Part shown: piece by piece, positions 43,952-51,189 of the stretch
Layout: the number at the start of each line of letters is the position of its first letter
Position numbering within the stretch: the stretch's first letter is position 1
Source: Chitinophagaceae bacterium
GTDB lineage: Bacteria > Bacteroidota > Bacteroidia > Chitinophagales > Chitinophagaceae
DNA length: 64,000 nt
Reading direction: 5' to 3'
Assembly: GCA_016720585.1 (NCBI GenBank)
Contig: JADKKH010000001.1
Span: 620,001 to 684,000 of the forward strand
Notes under the pieces: model-generated
Database searches by the model: none
What the model was told of the DNA's origin: nothing
What the model saw: the letters and a program-made list of their open reading frames with translations, nothing else
Position numbers and translations under genes: made by a program

Positions 43952-44152
43952 AATTCAATTAGAACGAACAAACCTTTAAATATTACCGTTCGTCACTATT
44001 GGCAGAGAAGATAATCGGTGCTTCGGTGCAGCATCCCGGGGGATTCTGTGGTCGTTGCTAGTATAGTAAAAGGACTGGCGTCACCTGTAAAAAAACAGGC
44101 CCGGTTTTGGATGGCATCCAGTAACTTTATTTGGAATAAAGCAAGCATAATT

Positions 44153-45679
44153 ATGATTGGCAAAAGATGGATTTTGGTTGTTTTGGTGCTTGGTACCCTA
44201 TTACCTGCCACCGCTCAGAAAATCGTTTATTCCGAACCGGGAAAAGATGATACCCGGAGGCTGGTTTTTGAAATAGCCGGTAAGGTCGGAGGCAATTTTC
44301 TAATTTATAAAAATAACCGTAACAAAAGCTGGATAACTGTACTGGATAATGACATGAAACAGATCTCCAACGTAGAGCAGGACTACATACCGGATAATGA
44401 CCGGATGATCAATGTGGATTTTTTCCCCTACCCGGATTTCTGTTATATGATCTATCAATACCAGAAAAAAAACATTGTTTATTGCATGGCCTCAAAGATT
44501 GACGGCAACGGAAATAAAATGGGCGAGGTGATCGAACTGGATACCACCCAACTCGGCTTTGCAGCGAATAATAAAATTTACACGGTACTGACCAGCGAAG
44601 ACAAAAGCCGGATTGGTATTTTTAAAATAAACAGCAAAAACAAAAACCTGTTTCTCATGACCAGCTTTTTACTGAATGAGAAGCTGGCATTGCAAAAAAA
44701 GAGCCGCATTTCCATACAGATGGAAGAACGGAATGATTACCTGGGCGATTTTCAGTTGGATAACGAAGGGAACCTGGTATTCTGTAAATTTTTCCGGAAT
44801 ACTAATGATAATATCAACCGGGCGTTACTGATCATTAAACAGGCACAGGATGATACCCTGATGATGCGGGAACTGAATATTGAAAAGACCTGGCTGGATG
44901 AGATACATATCAAAGTGGACAATTACAATAAACGCTATTTGCTCACGTCCTTTTTCTTAAATGAACGTAGAGGAGATATGGAAGGTTTTTATTTTTATGT
45001 TTGGGATAAGATTAAGGGGATTCCCATAATTGAAAATACCCATGTTTTTTCCGAAGAATTGCGCCGGGAAGCCAAAGGGGATGCTTCCCTTAAAATGGCG
45101 TTTAATGATAATTTTATCCGCAACATCATCGCCCGCAAAGACGGCGGCTTCATCATCAGCAGCGAATCCTATTATACCACGTCCCGGTTCAATAACTGGA
45201 ACCGCTGGGATTACCTGTATGGTTCACCCTATGCGTCGTCTTTTAATAACAGCAATTACTATTCTCCCTATTATAATAATTTCTGGTGGACCACCCGGTC
45301 AAACAATAATCAGTCTGTTCGATATCATGCGGATAATATTACGGTCTTTTCTTATAATAGCAGTGGCCAACTGGAATGGAGCAACGTGATGGGAAAAAGC
45401 CAGTATGATGATGAGTCGGATGATTTACTGTCTTACCAGCTTATGAATACCGGCGGTAGTATTCATTTTCTTTTTAACCAGCAGGAACGAAGGAATAACC
45501 TGTTAAATGATTATACTATTTCACCGGACGGCCAGATGATCCGGAACCCTACGTTGAAAAACCTGGACAAGGGATACGAGTTTATGCCAAAATATGGCAA
45601 GCAGATCAGTGCCCGGCAAATGATCATACCTTGTGCCTATCGTAACTATATTTGTTTTGCGAAAGTTGACTATAATTAG
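44153..45679 (+). CDS. Secreted beta-rich protein of unknown function
   Basis: 508 residues from the ATG at 44153, which gives the signal peptide KRWILVVLVLGTLLPATAQ. An upstream start at 44018 is in frame but has no signal. The body reads like a beta-propeller of loosely repeated strands (NGNKMGEVIELDTTQL; LDNEGNLVFCKFF; IARKDGGFIISSESYY; NSSGQLEWSNVMGKS). A stretch near residue 395-430 is very rich in Asn, Tyr, Trp and Ser (YYSPYYNNFWWTTRSNNN). No hallmark of a known enzyme is seen. It stands before a membrane protein and purQ; coexpression with the first is possible (25-base gap). Confidence 0.65.
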   Translation: MIGKRWILVVLVLGTLLPATAQKIVYSEPGKDDTRRLVFEIAGKVGGNFLIYKNNRNKSWITVLDNDMKQISNVEQDYIPDNDRMINVDFFPYPDFCYMIYQYQKKNIVYCMASKIDGNGNKMGEVIELDTTQLGFAANNKIYTVLTSEDKSRIGIFKINSKNKNLFLMTSFLLNEKLALQKKSRISIQMEERNDYLGDFQLDNEGNLVFCKFFRNTNDNINRALLIIKQAQDDTLMMRELNIEKTWLDEIHIKVDNYNKRYLLTSFFLNERRGDMEGFYFYVWDKIKGIPIIENTHVFSEELRREAKGDASLKMAFNDNFIRNIIARKDGGFIISSESYYTTSRFNNWNRWDYLYGSPYASSFNNSNYYSPYYNNFWWTTRSNNNQSVRYHADNITVFSYNSSGQLEWSNVMGKSQYDDESDDLLSYQLMNTGGSIHFLFNQQERRNNLLNDYTISPDGQMIRNPTLKNLDKGYEFMPKYGKQISARQMIIPCAYRNYICFAKVDYN

Positions 45680-45703
45680 CCAAACCCATACTGTCCCTTA
45701 CCT

Positions 45704-46693
45704 GTGATCGCCTTATTTAAACAAAAAAGTCCGGCGAATATTCTGCTGTTGCTGGTTTTCGGGGTGTTGATAAAACTCCCTATGTTTCTGCATCCCCATA
45801 CCGTAACCGTCAGAACAGGTGATGCTATCGGGTACAGTGCCCTTCTCAAATTTATTGAACCAACGGCCCGATCCAATCCTTCCCTGTATCCGTTGCTGGC
45901 TTTTATCATATTATTTCTCCAGGCGGTGATATTAACCGGGATCATCAATAAACACCGGATGATCAGCCGTTCCAACTATTTTCCCGGCATGGCTTACCTG
46001 CTGATCACTTCATTATTCCCGGAGTGGAATTATTTCTCGGCGCCACTTTTGGTGAATACAATATTGCTCATCATACTCTCGGGATTATTTACCACTTATA
46101 ACCAGCAGAATGCCAAAAGCACCCTGTTTAATGTGGGTCTTTTATTGGGTGTTGCAGCATTTATTTTTTCCCCTTCCATTACGTTTGTTGCCTGGATATT
46201 ACTGGCACTGGCCGTGATGCGGCCTTTTAAACTGAACGAATGGTTGCTTTGTATCCTGGGTATCACCACACCTTTTTATTTTTATGCGATTTATCTTTTT
46301 ATGGTTGATCAATGGAGCTGGCAGAACCTGTGGCCCCATTTTACCGTTAGCTTACCTTCTGTACAGCAATCGGCCTGGCTGGCAGGCAGTGCATTTTTAC
46401 TGGCAGTTCCCTTTTTCACCGGGGGATATTATGTTCAGGAAAACCTGCGCAAGATGCTGATACAGGTGAGAAAAGGATGGAGCCTGATGCTGCTGTATTT
46501 ACTGGGAGCTATTTTCATTCCCTTTGTCAATAACAGTAACAGTTTTGAAAACTGGGTCATGGCTGCAATGCCCTTTGCTGCTTTTCATGCCTGTACCTAT
46601 TTTTATGCAACACTCCGGATTGTGCCTTTAGCGCTTTTCTGGGTCACAGTGGCGTTTGTCCTGGGGTATCAGTATTATGGACCCGGTTGGTAA
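45704..46693 (+). CDS. DUF6427-like multi-pass membrane protein
   Basis: 329 residues from a GTG start (45704), with about ten hydrophobic helices and few charged loops. MIALFKQKSPANILLLLVFGVLIKLP (in part: QKSPANILLLL) and HPHTVTVRTGDAIGY near the start match the DUF6427 family of Bacteroidota as I remember it, but this was not checked by search. MVDQWSWQNLWPHF is in the central loop. No function is known. The gene is 25 bases after the secreted protein and just before the purQ promoter. Confidence 0.6.
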   Translation: MIALFKQKSPANILLLLVFGVLIKLPMFLHPHTVTVRTGDAIGYSALLKFIEPTARSNPSLYPLLAFIILFLQAVILTGIINKHRMISRSNYFPGMAYLLITSLFPEWNYFSAPLLVNTILLIILSGLFTTYNQQNAKSTLFNVGLLLGVAAFIFSPSITFVAWILLALAVMRPFKLNEWLLCILGITTPFYFYAIYLFMVDQWSWQNLWPHFTVSLPSVQQSAWLAGSAFLLAVPFFTGGYYVQENLRKMLIQVRKGWSLMLLYLLGAIFIPFVNNSNSFENWVMAAMPFAAFHACTYFYATLRIVPLALFWVTVAFVLGYQYYGPGW

Positions 46694-46722
46694 TTGGTTA
46701 AAAACAATCCCGCCCCGGGTTT

Positions 46723-46730
46723 TATCTTTG
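46723..46730 (+). promoter_or_regulatory. Bacteroidota -7 box upstream of purQ
   Basis: TATCTTTG matches TAnnTTTG and is followed by CAC, exactly as upstream of the helicase gene. It lies 24 bases before the purQ ATG, so the leader is short. No clear -33 element is found. Confidence 0.5.
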
Positions 46731-46754
46731 CACTCTTTAGAAAAAAATAAAAAC

Positions 46755-47429
46755 ATGAAATTTGGTGTAGTAGTTTTTCCGGGTTCTAATTGTGACCAGG
46801 ATATGTATGATGCCCTTAAGAATGACCTGGAACAGGATGTAACCATGCTTTGGCATAAGGACAAAGACCTGAGCCAATTCAATACAGAAGATTGCATCAT
46901 TCTTCCCGGTGGTTTTTCTTACGGCGATTACCTGCGTTGTGGCGCCATTGCCCGTTTCAGCCCGATGATGCAAAGTGTTATCGGGTTTGCCAATGCCGGT
47001 GGCAAAGTGTTTGGCGTGTGCAATGGTTTCCAGATATTATGTGAATCGCATTTGCTGCCGGGTGCTTTGCTGCGCAATGGCAACCAGAAATTTGTTTGCA
47101 AAAATGTTTTTATTACCCCCGATTCCCAAAAAGTATATAAGATACCTGTGGCACATGGAGAAGGGCGGTACTATGCAGATGAGAAAACATTGGATAAACT
47201 GGAAGCCAACGGTCAGGTGATTTTTTATTATTGTGATGAAAAGGGAAATAAAACGACTGCAGCAAACCCCAATGCAGCCATCCGCAATATAGCTGGCATC
47301 TGCAATCCCGGCCGCAATGTTTTTGGTATGATGCCGCACCCGGAAAGGGCCTGCTCAACGGTATTGGGTAATACCGATGGCCGGGAGATCATCCAAACCC
47401 TGCTGATGGCAGAACAACTGGTTAGCTGA
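46755..47429 (+). CDS. purQ: Phosphoribosylformylglycinamidine synthase, glutaminase subunit
   Basis: 224 residues. The ATG at 46755 begins MKFGVVVFPGSNCDQDMYDA, the usual start of PurQ; a longer frame from 46656 overlaps the previous gene and is rejected. The class I glutamine amidotransferase triad is visible: Cys in VFGVCNGFQIL, His and Glu in MMPHPERACS. GGFSYGDYLRCGAIARFSPM is also typical. It supplies ammonia to PurL in purine synthesis. PurL and PurS are not seen here. It has its own promoter. Confidence 0.93.
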   Translation: MKFGVVVFPGSNCDQDMYDALKNDLEQDVTMLWHKDKDLSQFNTEDCIILPGGFSYGDYLRCGAIARFSPMMQSVIGFANAGGKVFGVCNGFQILCESHLLPGALLRNGNQKFVCKNVFITPDSQKVYKIPVAHGEGRYYADEKTLDKLEANGQVIFYYCDEKGNKTTAANPNAAIRNIAGICNPGRNVFGMMPHPERACSTVLGNTDGREIIQTLLMAEQLVS

Positions 47430-47582
47430 TCTGTTCATCTAATCCTTTAATTTAGGGTATTCGTCATGTGGCTTACATAATATGGCCTACCAGGGTTTAA
47501 GTTTGTACAAACGAAATTTTAACGTGCTGAAATCAGCAAAAAGCAGGATTTTTGCATCTAAGAATAACAGCTAAAAGAAAAC

Positions 47583-48035
47583 ATGAAAAAAATTTTAATC
47601 TCCGCCCTGATTTTTTTTGCGGCATTGAGTAGTAAGGCCCAGATGAATCCGGTTACCTGGACTTTTACAGCAAAAAAGGTTGCGGACAAAACATTCGAAA
47701 TCCAGATGAAAGCAACTATGCAACCTCATTGGCACCTGTATTCTCAAACACAACCTGCGGATGCAATCGCTATCCCTACTACTTTTACGATTAATGCCAA
47801 CCCCTTGTTTAAAAAGGACGGGAAAATCAAAGAGATCGGTAAAATGGAAATATTTAAAGACGCTGAACTGGGCGTATCTGCCAACCAATATTCCAACACG
47901 GTAACCTTTGTACAAAGGGTAAAAATAAAGGCCAATGTGAAAACTAATTACAGTGGTAATGTGGAATTCCAGACCTGTGATGACAAAAAATGTTTACCAC
48001 CTAAAACGGTTAACTTTAGTGTTGCTATAAAATAA
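47583..48035 (+). CDS. Stand-alone DsbD N-terminal-type domain with Cys pair
   Basis: 150 residues with a signal peptide ending SKAQ. The rest is one immunoglobulin-like domain of the DsbD N-terminal type: PVTWTFTAKKV, MQPHWHLYSQTQP and, at the end, EFQTCDDKKCLPPKTVNF, whose two Cys residues four apart are the redox pair of this domain. In other bacteria this domain is fused to the DsbD membrane core. Here it is a separate gene 72 bases upstream of the DsbD-like gene. It probably accepts electrons from that core in the periplasm. Confidence 0.8.
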   Translation: MKKILISALIFFAALSSKAQMNPVTWTFTAKKVADKTFEIQMKATMQPHWHLYSQTQPADAIAIPTTFTINANPLFKKDGKIKEIGKMEIFKDAELGVSANQYSNTVTFVQRVKIKANVKTNYSGNVEFQTCDDKKCLPPKTVNFSVAIK

Positions 48036-48107
48036 ATAATGTACTAAGCTTTTTTGAAAATAACGGGTTCCGCCAAAAGGACTCGTTTATTTTTTAATAC
48101 CACGTTT

Positions 48108-50123
48108 ATGCTCCGGATCTTAAAACCACTGATTGTCTGCTGCCTGGGATTGTGCTTATTTACCCCCGTAAATGCACAGGAAAAGCCGGTTAGTTTCAAG
48201 GTACAGAAAGAAGGCAGCGGTGATGAATATCTGATTAAGCTTAAAGCCATTATCAAATCCGGTAATAAGTTATTCTCCATTAATAATTTTGGAGCAGAGG
48301 CACCCATCAATACACAGATCATATTCGATTCAGCCGCAAAGCAACTACTCAAAGATTCTCTCAAAGAAACAGGGAATGCCCTGTCTGAAACAGATGCAAC
48401 TTTTAATAATGCAACCGTAACATTTTTTACGGACTCGGTGGAATGGCAACAAAAAATCGACCTGGCGAAAACAGACAGTGCCGTCATAAAAGGAACCATT
48501 ACCTATTTTGTAAAGACAGGCGAGGAATATAATAATTTTGAAGAGCCGTTTAAAGTAACTATTGTAAAGGCTACTGGGGCCGGAGGGGCTGAGATACGGT
48601 CTGATAAAGGCTCCCTGAACGATAATTTAAAAAACCGTTCCTTACTCTGGATATTCCTCGCAGCATTTGCAGGAGGATTATTGGCGGTATTAACACCCTG
48701 TGTTTTTTCCATGATACCGGTAACTGTAAGTTTCTTCACCAAAAGAAGCCGGAACCGGAAAGAAGGGATTAAAAATGCCTTTTATTATTCTATTTCCATC
48801 ATTCTCATATTTACATTGCTCGGTCTCCTGATTACGTTAATATTCGGACCGGCGGCATTAAATAAACTGGCCACGAACTGGATTGCTAACCTCGTGTTCT
48901 TTGCCTTGTTCCTCATTTTCGGGATTTCATTTCTCGGCGCTTTTGAAATTGCCCTGCCCTCCTCGTGGACCAATAAAGCCAGTGCAAAATCAGGAACAGG
49001 AAATTTCTGGGGCATCTTTTTTATGGCGTTGACTTTAGTTTTGGTTTCTTTCTCCTGCACAGGTCCCATCATCGGAAACCTGCTGGTACTCGCCTCCAAA
49101 GGAAGTTTTGTAGGACCCATGATAGGCATGTTTGGATTTTCACTTGCCCTCGCATTACCTTTCTCTTTGTTTGCCTTGTTTCCCGGTATGCTGAATAGTT
49201 TAGGCAAAGCCGGTGGCTGGTTGAATGCCGTGAAAGTGACTTTAGGATTCCTCGAACTGGCATTGGCATTAAAATTTTTGTCCAATGCAGACCTCGTACA
49301 GGGATGGAGATTGTTGGACCGGGAAATATTCCTGGCGCTCTGGATAGTCATTTTCTTTTTACTGGGAGTGTACTTATTGGGAAAAATAAAATTTCATCAT
49401 GATGATCAATTGCCAAAAAACGATTTTGGTGTGCCCTACCTGAGCGTAACCCGTTTATTCTTTGCGATTGGAACATTCAGTTTTACCATGTATATGATTC
49501 CCGGCATGTGGGGTGCACCGCTGAATGGCATCAGTGCATTCCTGCCGCCCTATGGCACACAGGATTTCCTGCCAACCGGTGGCAACACTTTGGCGAACAG
49601 CGCACATTTTAATACAGGCGTAAACCCCCCTGCCAAATATGTAAAAGAACTTAGTCCCTATGAACCGGAAGTAGTTAGAAAATACGGCCTCATTGCCTAT
49701 TTCGATTATGATGAGGCGCTGGCAGCAGCCCGCCAGGCAAAGAAACCATTGATGCTCGATTTTACAGGTATCAATTGTATCAACTGCCGCAAAATGGAAG
49801 CACAGGTATGGAGTAGCCCCGAAGTAATGCGCAGATTGAAAGAAGATTTTGTGGTGGTGTCCCTGTATACCGATGTGCGGATCGGATTGCCCGAAAGCGA
49901 AGAATTTTATTCAAAAGAATTGGAAGAAAATGTAAATACAGTGGGCGAAAAATTTATGCATCTCCAGGCAAGCCGGTATGGATCTGTATCACAGCCCTTT
50001 TATATTTTCCTGGATGGAAAAGAAGCTAAACTGGCTCCCGATGGTTACGGGTATGATCCCAGTGTTCAGAAATTCGTTCAGCACCTGGATAATGTAATTG
50101 CGGAGTATAAAAAGCGACTCTGA
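48108..50123 (+). CDS. dsbD: Thiol:disulfide interchange protein DsbD-like
   Basis: 671 residues from the ATG at 48108, which gives a signal peptide (LKPLIVCCLGLCLFTPVNAQ). An alternative start lies 18 codons upstream. Domain order is an N-terminal Ig-like domain without the usual Cys pair, an eight-helix membrane core (about 200-450) with redox Cys in LLAVLTPCVFSM and VSFSCTGPIIGN, and a C-terminal thioredoxin-like domain with GINCINCRKMEAQVW. The N-domain end YFVKTGEEYNNFEEPFKV replaces the CDDKKCLPP found in the small upstream protein. The two genes may thus make one complete system that carries electrons to the periplasm. A terminator follows. Confidence 0.88.
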   Translation: MLRILKPLIVCCLGLCLFTPVNAQEKPVSFKVQKEGSGDEYLIKLKAIIKSGNKLFSINNFGAEAPINTQIIFDSAAKQLLKDSLKETGNALSETDATFNNATVTFFTDSVEWQQKIDLAKTDSAVIKGTITYFVKTGEEYNNFEEPFKVTIVKATGAGGAEIRSDKGSLNDNLKNRSLLWIFLAAFAGGLLAVLTPCVFSMIPVTVSFFTKRSRNRKEGIKNAFYYSISIILIFTLLGLLITLIFGPAALNKLATNWIANLVFFALFLIFGISFLGAFEIALPSSWTNKASAKSGTGNFWGIFFMALTLVLVSFSCTGPIIGNLLVLASKGSFVGPMIGMFGFSLALALPFSLFALFPGMLNSLGKAGGWLNAVKVTLGFLELALALKFLSNADLVQGWRLLDREIFLALWIVIFFLLGVYLLGKIKFHHDDQLPKNDFGVPYLSVTRLFFAIGTFSFTMYMIPGMWGAPLNGISAFLPPYGTQDFLPTGGNTLANSAHFNTGVNPPAKYVKELSPYEPEVVRKYGLIAYFDYDEALAAARQAKKPLMLDFTGINCINCRKMEAQVWSSPEVMRRLKEDFVVVSLYTDVRIGLPESEEFYSKELEENVNTVGEKFMHLQASRYGSVSQPFYIFLDGKEAKLAPDGYGYDPSVQKFVQHLDNVIAEYKKRL

Positions 50124-50139
50124 GAATATATCCAGCAAA

Positions 50140-50177
50140 AAAAAGTCCCCCGGTTCAAACGAACCGGGGGACTTTTT
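50140..50177 (+). terminator. Rho-independent terminator after dsbD
   Basis: AGTCCCCCGGTTC-AAAC-GAACCGGGGGACT with flanking A and T runs is a long perfect stem. It lies 17 bases after the dsbD stop. Confidence 0.92.
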
Positions 50178-50185
50178 CAATTTGG

Positions 50186-50277
50186 TGTCATTCTGTACCA
50201 GCCTTCCGGTATGGCAAGCAAAAGAAATATTCTATTTAGAAAATCCTTTTTACTCCGGATGGAGATACAGAATGACA
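50186..50277. repeat. Intergenic element with 12-bp terminal inverted repeats
   Basis: TGTCATTCTGTA (50186-50197) and its exact reverse complement TACAGAATGACA (50266-50277) bound a 68-base segment with no coding content. The ends resemble a well-known class of dispersed bacterial intergenic repeats. It lies between the dsbD terminator and the sigma factor gene. Confidence 0.65.
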
Positions 50278-50325
50278 AAAACTTCTCCTGCTCCTTTTTT
50301 TGAAAAGGTTGGGAAAGGTGCTATT

Positions 50326-50907
50326 TTAAAGAGCGATTTGTTTTTGGATCATCAGCTTACGCAAATTAATCAATCCATACCGCATACGTCCCAAGGCCGT
50401 GTTAATACTGCAATCGGTTGCGGCGGCAATTTCTTTAAAACTCATATCTGCATAATGACGGAGAATGATAACCTCCCGCTGGTCTTCGGGTAAACTTTGT
50501 AACATATCACGAACGCGGTCATGACTCTGTCTTTTCATCATCACGGTTTCGGCACTGTCTTCAGAAAAATTCAGTACTTCAAAAATGTCTTTGTCTTCAC
50601 CCGTACGGATGACAGGTGTACGTTTAACCTTGCGGAAATGGTCCACGCATAAATTATGGGCAATACGCATGGCCCAGGGAAGAAATTTACCTTCCTCGGT
50701 ATAACGACCGCCACGCATCGTATCGATGATGCGGATGAAGGCGTCCTGGAAAATATCTTCCGCCAGGTATTTGTCTTTTACGAGAAACAGGATGGACGTA
50801 TAGAGTTTGTCCTTATGACGCAGCACCAGGGATTCCAGTGCTTCAACTTGCCCGTCTGTAAACAAACGGATGAGTTCGTGGTCAGTTTTTTTTGATAAAG
50901 CTTTCAT
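50326..50907 (-). CDS. ECF-type RNA polymerase sigma factor
   Basis: 193 residues with two conserved regions: sigma region 2 (ALESLVLRHKDKLYTSILFLVKDKYLAEDIFQDAFIRI in part; FLPWAMRIAHNLCVDHFRK) and region 4 (LQSLPEDQREVIILRHYADMSFKEIA, with a helix-turn-helix of SFKEIAAATDCSINTALGRM). Between them is a linker rich in acidic residues. ECF sigma factors direct core polymerase to stress or transport genes. No anti-sigma factor or TonB-linked partner is adjacent, so its signal is unknown. It is divergent from uvrA with 280 bases between them, including an AT-rich region. Confidence 0.88.
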   Translation of the reverse strand: MKALSKKTDHELIRLFTDGQVEALESLVLRHKDKLYTSILFLVKDKYLAEDIFQDAFIRIIDTMRGGRYTEEGKFLPWAMRIAHNLCVDHFRKVKRTPVIRTGEDKDIFEVLNFSEDSAETVMMKRQSHDRVRDMLQSLPEDQREVIILRHYADMSFKEIAAATDCSINTALGRMRYGLINLRKLMIQKQIAL

Positions 50908-51170
50908 AACTTCTACAGTTTAGGTTGCCCGGTCATTCTACGGAATAACAGAGAGTTCAAAGGATAATGGTTGCGAAAAAAACGGTTAAAAAAGTGTAGA
51001 AGTTTTATGCGATAGGCTGGGTAAGTTTTGAGTTTTTCATTTTTTGGATTAATGGAAATTAAAAATAGTCCTTTTCATTAAAATGTCAAACATTTGTGAA
51101 AGCAAAACGTAATATTGTATGCTAAGGAAATGTTAAGAATAGGGCCTCAAAATGAAGCCCCATAAGGGTT

Positions 51171-51178
51171 TACATTTG
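51171..51178 (+). promoter_or_regulatory. Bacteroidota -7 box just upstream of uvrA
   Basis: TACATTTG matches TAnnTTTG and is followed by CAG. It ends only 12 bases before the uvrA ATG, so transcription from it would give a leader of a few bases. The rest of the 280-base spacer shows no repeat or gene. Confidence 0.45.
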
Positions 51179-51189
51179 CAGATATTAAA

